This document shows, piece after piece, positions 37,653 to 47,871 of a stretch of 64,000 nucleotides of DNA. Location: contig NZ_CP090207.1 of the NCBI RefSeq assembly GCF_021397715.1, forward strand, positions 1 to 64,000, in the 5' to 3' direction. Position numbers and translations under genes: made by a program. Under the pieces are notes generated by a model, which was given only the letters and a program-made list of their open reading frames with translations, was not told the DNA's origin and searched no databases. The stretch comes from Pantoea agglomerans (GTDB lineage: Bacteria; Pseudomonadota; Gammaproteobacteria; Enterobacterales; Enterobacteriaceae). How positions within the stretch are numbered: the first letter of the stretch is position 1; every line of letters begins with the position of its first letter.

Positions 37653-39102
37653 ATGATCGGACGTCACTAACCGGCACGCTGATCGCCTTATCCGCTTCGC
37701 GCGGGTCGATATTAAACTTCTCCAGTACGCGCGCATGGATTTTCTCCAGCGGGAGTCCGGCCGTTTCTGGCAGATAGCGAAAAGTGAAGAAGTACATACC
37801 CAGTGAAAACAGCGCAAACAGCAACAGAGGGAAACCGCCGTGGAACATTTCGAGCAGGAAAGCGTTGCTGTTGAGGATTGGGAACGTGGTACTGATAACA
37901 AAGTTTGCCATCGACATGGCGCAGATGGAGATGCCGACGCAGATTGATCGAATTTCGGTGGGAAACAGCTCGCCAAGTACGGTCCAGACGATCTGTCCCC
38001 AGGTCATGCCAAAGAACACCATGTAGGCAAACAAGCCCACCACCGCCAGCAGCCCCGGCAGTCGGTAATAGAACGCGATAAAGGTATAGGCGAGGAAAAC
38101 GGCGGAGGTAATTGCACCCAGCAGCAACAGCTTACGCCGCCCGACCTTATCGATCAGCGCCATCCCCATCAGCACGCCGACAAACTGGCAGACCGACAGC
38201 CAGAACGTCTGCAGCAGCGCCGAATCAGTGCTGCCAGAGACATTTTTCAGCAGCGTCGGGCCGAAATACTGAATCACGTTGATGCCGCTGATCTGGTTGC
38301 CCACCGCCAGACCAATACCGATGATCAACAACGGCAGCGTGGTTTTATTCAGACGGAAGCGGGATTGATGACGGCTGGCGGCTTCATCAGAAAACGACTG
38401 TTTAATCTCATCGAATACGCTCGCTGCGTGTGCCGGGTTAGAAATTTTACTCAGGGTATCCAGCGCCTCTTTGTCTTTGCCTTTCAGTACGTTCCAGCGT
38501 GGCGACTCCGGGATAAAGGCAATGAAAAAGATGAACAGCGCGCACGGCACCAGCGCGGTAGCCAGAATGTAACGCCAGCCGATATCAACCATCGCCTCGG
38601 GCAGCATCGATTTATTGATGAAGTAGTTAGTCAGTAGCACCACCGATTGTCCACCGACGCAGCAGACGGCGTAGAGCGCGCTGGTGCGACCGCGAAACTT
38701 CGACGGAGACAGTTCTGCCAGATAGATTGGCGAGATCACCGAGGCCAGGCCAATCGCTAATCCGCCAAGGATACGGAACGCGACAAAGGTGAAAAAGTTG
38801 TGTGCGATAGCGGTGCCGACCACCGAGGCGGTGAACAGCAACGCGGTAATGGCGAGTGATTTTTTGCGGCCAAATTTATCACTGAGCTTCGGGGCAATAA
38901 AACAGCCCACCAGGCTGCCCAGCAGGATGTTTGACACGGCCCAGCCGGTTTCAGCCGGGGTGAGTTGAAAATAGTCACTGAGCGGTTCGATGGCACCAGA
39001 GATAATCGATGAGTCGTAGCCCATCAGCAGACCGCCAAAGGCGGCGACGGTGCAACAGAGCATGACATATTTCATGTTGTAGCGTTTTTGCCGGGTTTCC
39101 AT
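37651..39102 (-). CDS. MFS sugar porter
   Basis: Inner-membrane sugar:proton symporter of 483 residues with 12 predicted helices. Sugar-porter signatures are visible: GYDSSIISGAIEPL in helix 1, DKFGRKKS in loop 2-3, RILGGLAIGLAS near helix 4, PESPRW before the central loop, QQ-type region QISGINVIQYFGPTLL, and DKVGRRK / PETAGLPLEKI near the end. It resembles XylE/IolT-like porters; substrate not determined. A LacI/ROK-like palindrome lies 27 bp upstream of the start. Confidence 0.86.
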   Translation of the reverse strand: METRQKRYNMKYVMLCCTVAAFGGLLMGYDSSIISGAIEPLSDYFQLTPAETGWAVSNILLGSLVGCFIAPKLSDKFGRKKSLAITALLFTASVVGTAIAHNFFTFVAFRILGGLAIGLASVISPIYLAELSPSKFRGRTSALYAVCCVGGQSVVLLTNYFINKSMLPEAMVDIGWRYILATALVPCALFIFFIAFIPESPRWNVLKGKDKEALDTLSKISNPAHAASVFDEIKQSFSDEAASRHQSRFRLNKTTLPLLIIGIGLAVGNQISGINVIQYFGPTLLKNVSGSTDSALLQTFWLSVCQFVGVLMGMALIDKVGRRKLLLLGAITSAVFLAYTFIAFYYRLPGLLAVVGLFAYMVFFGMTWGQIVWTVLGELFPTEIRSICVGISICAMSMANFVISTTFPILNSNAFLLEMFHGGFPLLLFALFSLGMYFFTFRYLPETAGLPLEKIHARVLEKFNIDPREADKAISVPVSDVRS

Positions 39103-39128
39103 TTTTCAGGCTCCTGTTCTCTACTGCC

Positions 39129-39145
39129 TGAACCGGATCGGTTCA
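39129..39145. promoter_or_regulatory. Palindromic operator upstream of the MFS sugar porter
   Basis: TGAACCGGATCGGTTCA is a perfect inverted repeat (TGAACCG / CGGTTCA, centre GAT), 27 bp before the sugar-porter ATG. It is of LacI/ROK operator type and related to, but spaced 3 bp wider than, the kgu operator at 28009. Confidence 0.65.
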
Positions 39146-39659
39146 GAAAGAGGAGGTATGATTGTCCGTGGTTTAAGTGTTTCAGCGCTTGGGTACTGGT
39201 GAAATATATTTTCTAAATAAGAGAATTTGGATTAATTCTTTCGGAAGTGTGAGCCGCGTTGGAATTTTTTTGCGCGCGATGAGGAAAAACCATCATTAAA
39301 TCTATTAATAATCAACATCATGAAACCTAACTGCGCCATTCACCTCACTATACGCATGATTGCGGCGGCGACGGTGGGTGCCGATAAGAAAGTGAAAAAG
39401 AGCAAGTCTGGTGAAAAAGCGCGCGAAATGAGACCGGAGAAGGCTGTTGCCATCCGCCTGATTTTTAAGGGTATGCGGGTCGGTGCAGAGAGCGGTTTGC
39501 GGCCGCCGGGCGGGCGGCGTCTCAGAATCAATGTCCCTGCCCGGCTGATGAAATATAATTTCCAGTCATGATACTTTCAGAACGAAAAACCGTTCTGGCT
39601 ATTGGCGGTCTGTTTAAAAAGAGCTGCTCCTACAAAAATGTCCGATAGCCTTACCGCGC
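39146..39659. other. Gene-poor interval between the sugar porter and the T6SS cassette
   Basis: About 510 bp without a gene I can support. The first part (39,170-39,320) is AT-rich and may hold the sugar-porter promoter. Short open frames at 39,320-39,571 (+) and 39,340-39,531 (-) lie opposite each other and match no family I know. A hairpin CAGAACG / CGTTCTG (39,578-39,597, loop AAAAAC) downstream of the immunity gene could terminate it. Confidence 0.5.
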
Positions 39660-40088
39660 TCAGAAAGGTGAGGATGAGAGGTAAACCGGAACGGAATAGA
39701 TTGCTCCGCCTGCCCGATAATCCGCAGGACTATGAAATGCATAAACGGTTCCTTTCACCGCCAAAAAGACCGCGTTATTGCTGATCTTCTTCAGGGCCTC
39801 TTTATCCGTGGTGATGATGAAAGGTGCATTATCATCATCGTTCAGACTTGCCATAAACGCGTTGTCATCTTTGGAGGCATCATACAAATAGAAGCGATAC
39901 GAGAAGCCGGTAGTGGCACCGGCACTGGCTTGTGTGATGTAAAGATTCGCCAGGTTGTTTACCTTCTCTTTCCTGACCAACTCTTGCTTAAGCGGTGAGA
40001 AGTGCCACATCCGGTAAGCGCCGAAAACGGCCGCGACCAGCAGCATCAGGAGAAGGTATCGCTTCTTAAAAGCCCGCACGTTTTGCAT
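39660..40088 (-). CDS. Membrane-anchored immunity protein candidate
   Basis: A 142-residue protein with a basic N-terminus and one hydrophobic segment (about 9-26, KKRYLLLMLLVAAVFGAY), then a soluble domain (about 30-142) that would lie in the periplasm. I recognise no named family. Its ATG at 40088 lies inside the last 23 bp of the toxin gene, so the two are translated in tandem. Position directly after an Ntox44-like toxin is the usual place of a cognate immunity gene; a membrane anchor suggests the toxin acts in the periplasm. Longer upstream starts in the same frame run antisense-free through the toxin gene and are rejected. Confidence 0.7.
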   Translation of the reverse strand: MQNVRAFKKRYLLLMLLVAAVFGAYRMWHFSPLKQELVRKEKVNNLANLYITQASAGATTGFSYRFYLYDASKDDNAFMASLNDDDNAPFIITTDKEALKKISNNAVFLAVKGTVYAFHSPADYRAGGAIYSVPVYLSSSPF

Positions 40089-40479
40089 AATCAATGCCCG
40101 CCCTAATCCAATACTGATCATCAGGATCATCACCGTAAGGCGCTGAGCCTGTCCAGCTCCCCCAGGCTGGGTCAGCTGTTCCTGCCCTGCTTTGTGCCCA
40201 TCCTGCGCCTCTGAGTAACACCTCATCGGTAATCCCGGCAGCATGACCAACAGCACCGTAATGAAAGTTACCGAAGTTTTCGAATTGCGGGCCGCGCTGT
40301 TTGTAATCCCATGGGCCATGTCCTCTCACCTGCTGATAAAACCATACATAGGTCAGCGCTGAGGGTCCGCGATGAAATCGCGCCATCATCATGTTATTGA
40401 CAATGCTGACTCCAGAAGGTGTAAAAGAGGCGACATCATAGGGAGGATGAGGTGATGCAGCTAAAGTTGGGTATCTCAC
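40066..40479 (-). CDS. Ntox44-like T6SS toxin
   Basis: A 137-residue protein that matches the polymorphic toxin type 44 (Ntox44, PF15607) pattern: VRGHGPWDYKQ, FENFGNFHYGAVGHAAG, LLRGAGWAQ and YGDDPDDQYWIRAGIDYAK, in that order from about residue 50 to 133. The start is GTG at 40479, overlapping the hcp stop as GTGA, so toxin synthesis is coupled to Hcp. The N-terminal 45 residues probably contact the Hcp ring or act as an adaptor. Likely a small effector loaded in the Hcp lumen and fired by the type VI system. Enzymatic activity of the family is not certain to me. Confidence 0.8.
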   Translation of the reverse strand: MRYPTLAASPHPPYDVASFTPSGVSIVNNMMMARFHRGPSALTYVWFYQQVRGHGPWDYKQRGPQFENFGNFHYGAVGHAAGITDEVLLRGAGWAQSRAGTADPAWGSWTGSAPYGDDPDDQYWIRAGIDYAKRAGF

Positions 40480-40967
40480 GCCTGAACTCTCTCGTTCCAG
40501 CTATCAGTAAACATGATGTTGCCGTCGCAGTGCTTCCAGGTGATTTTTTCGTAGCGAAGTTCTACACACTCAAGGTGGTTATGTTTTTCTTTGGTCGGAT
40601 CTTTCGTGTCATGCATCACAGGAGAGATGCCGACAATCCTCACACCTTCAAGCAGCATGTTGAAGTATTCCCTTTCCTGTCCAGCGTCATCAATGCGATA
40701 CCATTTAAACTCTGCTGACCTGAGGGTTTGTCCCGTGGCAACGGCTTTATAGAGCCAGGGGCTGGACCTATCAAACTCTTTTTGAATAATCACAGCGGAA
40801 TGCCTGCGTGTCCCGGTAATCTTTCCGGTCATTCCATCTGTCGGGATGCTCAGGTTATGGGAAAAACCGTTGATCTCAATGCTGCCATCGCGGCCCTGAA
40901 CATCCACCGATCCTTGAATGTGAGTGCCGCCGTCGTCCTTGAGCCATAAGTAGGCAGGAATAGCCAT
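40476..40967 (-). CDS. hcp: Hcp-family type VI secretion tube protein
   Basis: Hcp forms the hexameric rings of the T6SS inner tube and carries small effectors. The 163-residue protein has all Hcp features: MAIPAYLWLKDDGG at the start, GSVDVQGRDGSIEI, the TGTRRHSAVIIQKEFDRSSP core, SAEFKWYRIDDAGQEREYF, HDTKDPTKEKHNHLE and ELRYEKITW near the end. It ends in FTDSWNER, the normal Hcp terminus, so the toxin is a separate polypeptide, not a fusion. AAGGAAC precedes the ATG. No other T6SS genes lie in the window: it is an orphan hcp cassette next to xylR and more AT-rich than its neighbours. Confidence 0.93.
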   Translation of the reverse strand: MAIPAYLWLKDDGGTHIQGSVDVQGRDGSIEINGFSHNLSIPTDGMTGKITGTRRHSAVIIQKEFDRSSPWLYKAVATGQTLRSAEFKWYRIDDAGQEREYFNMLLEGVRIVGISPVMHDTKDPTKEKHNHLECVELRYEKITWKHCDGNIMFTDSWNERVQA

Positions 40968-41199
40968 GTTCCTTCATCCTTGTGTTGTGATTAAATCCCT
41001 ACAAAAAGTGTATGTAATTGCCATTGCTGAGTAAATAACCAAATTGAACGGCACGCTATTATGAAATAAGGTTGCCCGGGAGGGCGACGGGACAGGTAAA
41101 ACCCCCATTGAGCCGGTTCATAAAAACACGCTTTTCCAGGGCTATCTCCTGATTCCCAGCCTCTTCCTATCGATTACCCTGATCAGGCCTGCCGCGCTG
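40968..41199. other. Interval between hcp and xylR
   Basis: About 230 bp with no gene. It must hold the hcp promoter (AT-rich around 40,985-41,065) and the end of the xylR transcript. A near-palindrome CCCTGATCAGG at about 41,178-41,188 is visible but has no assigned role. Confidence 0.5.
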
Positions 41200-42378
41200 T
41201 TACAACACATTTTCACCATAAAGCTGGCGATATTCTTTCGGCGTAGTGTCATAGCCTTTCCTGAATACCGAATAGAAATACTGCAGCGACGGATAGCCGC
41301 ACATCTGTGAGATTTCGTTGATATTGAGTGACGACGACGCCAGCAGTTCACGGGCTTTTTCCAGCTTCTCGCGGTGGATCATCGCATGGATAGTGTCGCC
41401 GGTTTCATCGCGAAAGCGTTTTTCCAGATTGGATCGGGACATACCGATAGCATCCAGCACCTGCTCGACTTTGATGCCCTTGCAGGCGTTAAAGCGAATG
41501 TAATGCATCGCCTGGATAACCGCGGGATCGCGCAGTGAGCGGAAGTCAGTAGAGCGGCGGGCAATGACTTTCACCGGCGGCACCAGGATGCGCTGAAGCG
41601 GCAGTGACTGCTTATCCAGCAGGCGATGCAGCAGTTTGGCGGCCTGATAGCCCATCTGCCGCGATCCCTGCGCCACCGATGAGAGCGCAACGCGCGACAG
41701 ATAGCGCGTCAGCTCTTCGTTATCAATACCGATCACCGCCAGCTTTTCCGGCACCGGAATTTTCAGATGCTCACAGGCCTGCAGCAGATGGCGCGCCCGT
41801 GAATCGGTGACGGCGATAATGCCGGTTTGCGGTGGCAGCGTCTGCAGCCAGTCGGCGAGCCGGTTCTGGGCGTGTTGCCAGTTTTCCGGTGCGGTCTCCA
41901 TGCCCTGATAGACCACGCCCTGATAGCGCTCACGCATCACCAGCTGACGAAACGCCTGTTCCCGCTCCTGCGCCCAGCGCTTACCGCCTGAGGCGGGCAA
42001 TCCGTAGAAAGCAAAGCGGTTGATGCCTTTCTCTTTGAGATGCATAAAGGCCCGCTCCACCAGCGCCGCATTATCCGTGGCGATGTAATGCACCGGCGGA
42101 TAATCCTCCTGGCGGTGATAAGAGCCACCGACGCCAACGATCGGCACCGGCACATTCGACAACAGGGTTTCAATGGAGCGATCGTCATAATCGGCGATCA
42201 CGCCGTCACCCAGCCACTCGCGAATGTTGTCGATGCGGCAGCGAAAATCTTCCTCGATGAAAATGTCCCAGTCGGTTTGCGACGCCTGTAGATATTCCCC
42301 GACGCCTTCGACAACCTGGCGGTCATAGACCTTGTTGGCGTTGAACAACAAGGTAATGCGGTAACGTTTATCATGCAT
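41200..42378 (-). CDS. xylR: Xylose operon activator XylR
   Basis: D-xylose-responsive activator of xylAB and xylFGH. The 392-residue protein has a LacI-like ligand domain (ITLLFNANKVYDRQVVEGVGEYLQ ... WAQEREQAFR) and a C-terminal AraC-type DNA-binding domain (about 285-385) with HTH segments around VEQVLDAIGMSRSNLEKRFR and INEISQMCGYPSLQYFYSVFRK. The ATG at 42378 matches the E. coli start; the frame is open upstream to 42,561 but that sequence is not conserved-looking. It follows xylH after 94 bp. Confidence 0.96.
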   Translation of the reverse strand: MHDKRYRITLLFNANKVYDRQVVEGVGEYLQASQTDWDIFIEEDFRCRIDNIREWLGDGVIADYDDRSIETLLSNVPVPIVGVGGSYHRQEDYPPVHYIATDNAALVERAFMHLKEKGINRFAFYGLPASGGKRWAQEREQAFRQLVMRERYQGVVYQGMETAPENWQHAQNRLADWLQTLPPQTGIIAVTDSRARHLLQACEHLKIPVPEKLAVIGIDNEELTRYLSRVALSSVAQGSRQMGYQAAKLLHRLLDKQSLPLQRILVPPVKVIARRSTDFRSLRDPAVIQAMHYIRFNACKGIKVEQVLDAIGMSRSNLEKRFRDETGDTIHAMIHREKLEKARELLASSSLNINEISQMCGYPSLQYFYSVFRKGYDTTPKEYRQLYGENVL

Positions 42379-42472
42379 AATGGCGCGTTCCCTTAGATTC
42401 TCAGCGCATTGCATAGCACGGCTGACAGCGGGCATAAAAAGGGTTTGCGCCACAATGTGATCGTCCGCGCGA

Positions 42473-43657
42473 TTACACCCGACGCCGCGTGGCGGTATCC
42501 ATCCACACCGCCAGCAGCAGAATGGCGCCCTTGACGATGTACTGCCAGAAGGTCGGCACATCCATCATACTCATGCCGTTATCCAGCGAGGCCATGATAA
42601 AGGCGCCCATCACCGCGCCCGCCACTGAGCCAACGCCGCCAGCCAGGCTGGTGCCGCCAATCACACAGGCGGCGATGGCGTCGAGCTCGGCAATGTTGCC
42701 CGCCGAAGGCGAACCGGCACCCAGTCGCGAACTAAGGATCAGCCCGGCAATCGCCACCATCACGCCGTTAATCGCAAACACCGCCAGTTTGGTGCGCGCC
42801 ACGTTAATCCCTGACAGCCGCGCCGCATCAATATTGCCGCCAATAGCATAAATGCGACGGCCAAACGCGGTACGCGTCGCCATAAACATCCCGGCCAGCA
42901 GCAGCAAAGCAAGCAGTAACACCGGAGTCGGTACGCCGCGATAATCGTTCAGCAGCCAGATCGCGCCCAGCACCAGAATGGCGGTGATCGCCTGACGCGC
43001 GACGGTGCCGCTGGCGGCGCTCTGTGTCAGCCCGAGTTGCTGACGGCGCAGACGCAAACGCCATTGCCACAGCATAAACAGCGCCAGTCCGGCAAAGCCA
43101 AACCCAAACCCGACGCCGCCCGGCAGATAACTCTGCCCAATCTGCGACATGCCCGGCGTGATGGGCGCTACCGTGGTGCCGTCGGTAATGCCGACCAGGA
43201 TGCCGCGAAAAGCCAGCATGCCGGCCAGCGTGACGATAAATGACGGCACTTTGCGGTAGGCGACCCACCAGCCGTTCCAGGTGCCGAGCAATAGCCCCAT
43301 GACCAGCGTCACCACAATGGTCAGCGGCAGCGGCCAGCCCAGCCAGACGTCAAAAATTGCCGCAGCACCGCCCAGCAGCCCCATCATAGAGCCGACCGAC
43401 AGATCGATCTCCGCTGAGATAATCACAAATACCATTCCCACCGCCAGAATGCCGGTAATGGCGGTCTGGCGCAGCAGGTTAGAAACGTTACGCGGGCTGA
43501 GCCAGGCACCGTCGGTAGTCCAGGTGAAGAACAGCGCCAGCAGCACAATCGCCCCCAGCATCACCAGCACCTGTAGGTTGGGCAGGGAGAATTTGCCGGG
43601 CGACGGCTTACCCGGCGTGCCGGACAGGCTGCTTTGGGTACTTTCACTTTTAAGCAT
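42473..43657 (-). CDS. xylH: Xylose ABC transporter permease XylH
   Basis: Inner-membrane permease of 394 residues for high-affinity D-xylose uptake. It matches the E. coli XylH pattern: [34 protein letters not shown] (quoted in part), the [16 protein letters not shown] signature, and an EAA-like [14 protein letters not shown] loop. About ten hydrophobic segments. The ATG at 43657 follows GGAG and overlaps the xylG stop by 8 bp. Confidence 0.95.
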   Translation of the reverse strand: MLKSESTQSSLSGTPGKPSPGKFSLPNLQVLVMLGAIVLLALFFTWTTDGAWLSPRNVSNLLRQTAITGILAVGMVFVIISAEIDLSVGSMMGLLGGAAAIFDVWLGWPLPLTIVVTLVMGLLLGTWNGWWVAYRKVPSFIVTLAGMLAFRGILVGITDGTTVAPITPGMSQIGQSYLPGGVGFGFGFAGLALFMLWQWRLRLRRQQLGLTQSAASGTVARQAITAILVLGAIWLLNDYRGVPTPVLLLALLLLAGMFMATRTAFGRRIYAIGGNIDAARLSGINVARTKLAVFAINGVMVAIAGLILSSRLGAGSPSAGNIAELDAIAACVIGGTSLAGGVGSVAGAVMGAFIMASLDNGMSMMDVPTFWQYIVKGAILLLAVWMDTATRRRV

Positions 43658-45170
43658 AATGTTCACTCCGCAGGGCGGCTTCCATCACCTGCTCCTGAGT
43701 CAGGTTATCGTTGATCAAATCAGCTTTGATTTGCCCTTCATGCATCACCAGCACCCGATCGCTCAGGCCCAGCACTTCAGGCAGCTCGGACGAAATCACA
43801 ATCACCGCAATGCCCTGCTGCACCAGCGCATTAATCAGCAGGTAGATCTCCTGACGCGCGCCCACGTCAATGCCGCGCGTCGGTTCATCCAGAATCAGGA
43901 TTTGCGGATTCAGCAGCAGGCATTTCGCCAGAATCGCCTTCTGCTGATTACCGCCACTGAGCCGGCCAATCGGCAATTCGGATGAGGAGGTCTTCACCCG
44001 TAAGCGGGTGATCGCCGCGTTGATCGCCTGCTGCTCCTGCGCTTCATCCAGCGTGGAGAGCCGATGGCTGAACTGGTCCAGCGCCGCGAGGGTAATATTT
44101 TTCCCCACCGCCATCAGCGGCACGATGCCATCCTTTTTACGATCTTCGGGCACCATGGCGATGCCGTGCGCGATGGCGGCACGGCAATCGGTGATGTTGA
44201 CCTGTTTGCCATTAATCCAGATATCGCCCTGCCAGCGTCCCGGCCAGACGCCAAACAGACACTGCACGGTTTCGGTCCGGCCCGCACCGACCAGCCCGGC
44301 GATACCGAGAATTTCGCCGCGCTTCAGGCTGAACGAGACGTTGCTGACGCGGCGGATATGGCGGTTAACCGGATGCCAGGCCGTCAGGTTCTCCACCTTC
44401 AATACCGTGTCGCCAATCTGATGCGGCGCATGAGGATAGAGCGCGGTCAGTTCACGTCCCACCATCATGGTGATGATGTCATCTTCGCTCAGGCCCGCCG
44501 CCGGACGGGTAGCGATATGCTGGCCGTCACGAATCACGCAGATGGTGTCGGAGATCGCTTTGACTTCGTTCAGCTTGTGGGAGATGTAGATGCAGGCGAT
44601 GCCGTGTTCACGCAGGTTACGGATGATGCCGAGCAGCACCTCCGTTTCCTGTTCGGTCAGTGAAGAGGTCGGTTCATCCAGAATCAGTAACCGCACCTGT
44701 TTGTTCAGCGCACGCGCGATCTCCACCAGCTGCTGCTGCCCCAGGCCCAAATCCCCTACCCGAGCGGCGGGCGAGACGTTCAGCCCGACCCGCGCCAGCA
44801 GCTGCTGGCAGCGTAGCGTCATGGTTTCATCGTCCACCAGGCCGAAGCGGCCCAGCTCGGCACCGAGGAAAATGTTCTCCATCACCGTCAGCTGCCGCAC
44901 CAGCGCCAGCTCCTGATGAATGATCACAATGCCTTTGCGTTCGGTATCCCGAATGGTCTGCGCCTGAATTTCGTCACCGGAGAAGTGAATCTGGCCGTCA
45001 AAATCGCCGTGCGGGTAGAGTCCGCACAGGATTTTCATCAGGGTCGATTTACCCGAGCCATTTTCGCCACACAGTGACATCACTTCACCCGCATCCAGCC
45101 GCAGGCTGACATCGTTCAGCGCTTTCACCGCGCCGAAGCGCTTAGTGATGTTGTTCATTTCCAGCAGCAT
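43650..45170 (-). CDS. xylG: Xylose ABC transporter ATPase XylG
   Basis: Duplicated ABC ATPase of 506 residues that powers xylose import. The first domain has Walker [10 protein letters not shown] near 34-42, signature [12 protein letters not shown] and Walker [12 protein letters not shown]; the second has GLVGAGRTE, signature [12 protein letters not shown] and [13 protein letters not shown]. Overlaps xylH by 8 bp; lies 28 bp after xylF. Confidence 0.96.
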   Translation of the reverse strand: MLLEMNNITKRFGAVKALNDVSLRLDAGEVMSLCGENGSGKSTLMKILCGLYPHGDFDGQIHFSGDEIQAQTIRDTERKGIVIIHQELALVRQLTVMENIFLGAELGRFGLVDDETMTLRCQQLLARVGLNVSPAARVGDLGLGQQQLVEIARALNKQVRLLILDEPTSSLTEQETEVLLGIIRNLREHGIACIYISHKLNEVKAISDTICVIRDGQHIATRPAAGLSEDDIITMMVGRELTALYPHAPHQIGDTVLKVENLTAWHPVNRHIRRVSNVSFSLKRGEILGIAGLVGAGRTETVQCLFGVWPGRWQGDIWINGKQVNITDCRAAIAHGIAMVPEDRKKDGIVPLMAVGKNITLAALDQFSHRLSTLDEAQEQQAINAAITRLRVKTSSSELPIGRLSGGNQQKAILAKCLLLNPQILILDEPTRGIDVGARQEIYLLINALVQQGIAVIVISSELPEVLGLSDRVLVMHEGQIKADLINDNLTQEQVMEAALRSEHYA

Positions 45171-45198
45171 CGACTGTTCTCCCTCACGCCAGGCGCGG

Positions 45199-46191
45199 TC
45201 AGAGTTCGCTCTGTTTGTGGAAACCGTCTTTCACCACGGTGCTTTCGATATTGTCTTTGTTGACCTGAATTGGCGTCAGCAGCCGCGACGGCACCTCTTT
45301 AAGTCCGTTGTTCAGCTTGCTGTTGCTGGACGGCGTTTTGCCATTGCCCAGTTCGACCGCAATTTTTGCCGCCTCGGTGGCGAGTTCAGTGATCGGCTTA
45401 TAGACCGTCATGGTTTGGGTACCGGCTTTAATCCGTTTGATGGCGGCCAGATCGGCATCCTGACCGGAAATGGCGACTTTGCCCGCCAGCCCCTGCGCGC
45501 TCAGCGCCTGAATCGCACCGCCTGCTGTGGCATCATTCGAAGCCACCACCGCATCGATATGGTTACCGTTGGCGGTCAGCGCATTTTCCATAATTTTCAG
45601 TGCGTTTTCCGGCAGCCAGGCATCGACCCACTGATCGCCGACAATTTTAATGCTGCCGTTATCAATAAAAGGTTTTAAAACTTTCATCTGGCCGGCGCGG
45701 AACAGGCGGGCGTTATTATCGACCGGTGAACCGCCCATTAAAAAGTAGTTACCCTTAGGCACCTGTTTCACAATGCTTTCGGCCTGCATTTCACCCACTT
45801 TTTCATTATCAAAAGAGAGATAAAAATCGATGTCGGCGTTATTTATCATGCGGTCGTATGCCAGAACTTTAATCCCTTCCCGTTTGGCTTCTGCCACGAC
45901 ATTACTCAGTACCTGGCCGTTGTAGGGAATAATCACCAGCACATCGACGCCGCGGTTAATCATATTTTCAATCTGCGACATCTGCGTCTCTTCATTGCCG
46001 TTTGCCGACTGAACGAACACCTGCGCGCCCAGCGACTCCGCCTGTTTGACGAAAATATCGCGGTCTTTTTGCCAGCGTTCCAGACGTAAATCATCAATTG
46101 CCATGCCGATCTTCACTTCTTTGGCCACGCTGGTCTGGCTGAACAGAGCCAGCGCAGCGCAGGCGGCTAACAGCGCATGTTTTATCTTCAT
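45199..46191 (-). CDS. xylF: D-xylose periplasmic binding protein XylF
   Basis: Substrate-binding protein of the XylFGH importer, 330 residues with a Sec signal peptide ([19 protein letters not shown], cleaved near SVA-KEV). The mature part matches E. coli Xyl[51 protein letters not shown] and [13 protein letters not shown]. The ATG at 46191 has AGGA about 8 nt upstream. It is transcribed divergently from xylA across a shared regulatory region. Confidence 0.96.
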   Translation of the reverse strand: MKIKHALLAACAALALFSQTSVAKEVKIGMAIDDLRLERWQKDRDIFVKQAESLGAQVFVQSANGNEETQMSQIENMINRGVDVLVIIPYNGQVLSNVVAEAKREGIKVLAYDRMINNADIDFYLSFDNEKVGEMQAESIVKQVPKGNYFLMGGSPVDNNARLFRAGQMKVLKPFIDNGSIKIVGDQWVDAWLPENALKIMENALTANGNHIDAVVASNDATAGGAIQALSAQGLAGKVAISGQDADLAAIKRIKAGTQTMTVYKPITELATEAAKIAVELGNGKTPSSNSKLNNGLKEVPSRLLTPIQVNKDNIESTVVKDGFHKQSEL

Positions 46192-46400
46192 TGAGTTCAT
46201 CCTGTAGGTTGAGGCTATTGTCGTTGGCCCATGAACCAGGCGGATGAATTGTTGCCCTGATTTTCCCGCCACATCAATTACTGATTTTTATCCGGCTATT
46301 ACGTTTTTTGGTTTATTTCTTTTTTTATGAGCGCGATCGATATTTCATCTTTTTCGGAGTAACCAATATCGCTGGCCCGGCGGCGTGAAAAAGCGGGTTA

Positions 46401-46422
46401 TTTTGCGAGCCAGCCCACAAAT
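46401..46422. promoter_or_regulatory. CRP site and xylA/xylF divergent control region
   Basis: The 340-bp region between xylF and xylA holds no gene. TTTTGCGAGCCAGCCCACAA (46,401-46,420) aligns with the CRP site between E. coli xylA and xylF (half-sites TGCGA and CCACA), and the following TGACCGTCAGTGTGAAATAT up to about 46,452 aligns with the E. coli xylA promoter/XylR-binding segment. Expected control: XylR plus D-xylose, and cAMP-CRP, in both directions. Confidence 0.75.
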
Positions 46423-46531
46423 AATAATTATCTGACCGTCAGTGTGAAATATCGTAATTGAGACGCGCCGACAGCCATTATCAAATATCGCTTCAATAGA
46501 CCATTCGGGTCCTGATGCTAAGGAGCAAACC

Positions 46532-47854
46532 ATGCACGCTTATTTCGATCAGATCGATCGCGTCCGTTATGAAGGCACCAAATCCACTCAGCCTCTCGCC
46601 TTTCGTCATTACAATCCTGACGAGGTGATCCTCGGCAAGACCATGGCCGAACATCTGCGCTTTGCGGCCTGTTACTGGCACACCTTCTGCTGGAACGGTG
46701 CGGATATGTTTGGCGTCGGCGCGTTTGATCGTCCATGGCAAAAGAACGGGGATGCGCTGCAGCTGGCGAAGCAAAAAGCGGACGTCGCCTTTGAGTTCTT
46801 TCACAAGCTGAACGTGCCCTATTACTGCTTCCATGACGTTGATGTCTCGCCGGAAGGCGATTCGCTGCGCAGCTATCAGGATAACTTTGCCGTGATGACC
46901 GATAAGCTGCTGGAGAAGCAGCAGGAGACCGGCGTGAAGCTGCTGTGGGGCACGGCGAACTGCTTTACCCATCCGCGCTACGGTGCCGGGGCCGCCACCA
47001 ATCCCGATCCGGACGTTTTCGCCTGGGCCGCAACTCAGGTGTGCAGCGCGATGCAGGCTACCCAAACCCTCGGCGGTGAAAACTATGTGCTCTGGGGCGG
47101 TCGCGAAGGGTATGAAACCCTGCTGAATACCGATCTGCGTCAGGAGCGTGAGCAGATTGGCCGTTTTATGCAGATGGTGGTTGAGCACAAACACAAGATT
47201 GGCTTCCAGGGCTCACTGCTGATTGAACCTAAGCCACAGGAGCCGACTAAACATCAGTACGACTACGACGTGGCTACCGTGTATGGCTTCCTCAAACAGT
47301 TCGGGCTGGAGAAAGAGATCAAGGTCAACGTCGAGGCGAACCATGCCACGCTGGCGGGTCACTCTTTCCATCACGAAATTGCGACCGCCATTGCGCTGGG
47401 CATTTTCGGCTCGGTCGATGCCAACCGTGGTGACGCGCAGTGTGGCTGGGATACCGATCAGTTCCCGGTCAGCGTGGAGGAGAATGCGCTGGTGATGTAT
47501 GAGATCCTCAAGGCGGGCGGTTTCACCACCGGCGGCTTAAACTTTGATGCCAAAGTGCGGCGTCAGAGCACCGACAAATACGATCTGTTCTACGGTCATA
47601 TCGGCGCGATGGATACCATGGCGCTGGCGCTGAAGGTCGCGGCCCGGATGATCGGCGATGGCGAGCTGGATAAGCGCGTGGCGCAGCGATACAGCGGCTG
47701 GAATGGTGAGTTCGGCCAGCAAATTTTAAAAGGCGAGTTTTCCCTCGCCTCGCTGGCGGCGCATGCTCAGCAACAGCAGCTCAATCCGCAGCATCAGAGC
47801 GGACGCCAGGAGCAGCTGGAAAACCTGGTGAATCACTATCTGTTTGATTTCTAA
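46532..47854 (+). CDS. xylA: Xylose isomerase
   Basis: Converts D-xylose to D-xylulose. The 440-residue TIM-barrel enzyme carries the catalytic histidine and aspartate in [12 protein letters not shown] (about 99-110), the metal ligands in [32 protein letters not shown], and [12 protein letters not shown]. Length equals the E. coli enzyme. AAGGAGC precedes the ATG; xylB follows after 17 bp. Confidence 0.97.
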   Translation: MHAYFDQIDRVRYEGTKSTQPLAFRHYNPDEVILGKTMAEHLRFAACYWHTFCWNGADMFGVGAFDRPWQKNGDALQLAKQKADVAFEFFHKLNVPYYCFHDVDVSPEGDSLRSYQDNFAVMTDKLLEKQQETGVKLLWGTANCFTHPRYGAGAATNPDPDVFAWAATQVCSAMQATQTLGGENYVLWGGREGYETLLNTDLRQEREQIGRFMQMVVEHKHKIGFQGSLLIEPKPQEPTKHQYDYDVATVYGFLKQFGLEKEIKVNVEANHATLAGHSFHHEIATAIALGIFGSVDANRGDAQCGWDTDQFPVSVEENALVMYEILKAGGFTTGGLNFDAKVRRQSTDKYDLFYGHIGAMDTMALALKVAARMIGDGELDKRVAQRYSGWNGEFGQQILKGEFSLASLAAHAQQQQLNPQHQSGRQEQLENLVNHYLFDF

Positions 47855-47871
47855 AAATTCAGGAGCAGAGC

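Noticed and set aside
39320..39571. 83-codon plus-strand frame upstream of the T6SS cassette, with an opposing minus-strand frame
   Set aside because: No ribosome site of note, no family, and both strands open over the same stretch; not enough to call a gene.
40066..40319. Long version of the immunity gene starting at 40,319
   Set aside because: This extension runs inside the toxin gene in another frame; the ATG at 40,088 gives a natural membrane-anchored protein at the toxin's end.
40476..40967. Hcp with a fused C-terminal toxin
   Set aside because: The hcp frame ends in a normal Hcp terminus and stop codon; the toxin starts at a separate GTG in another frame.
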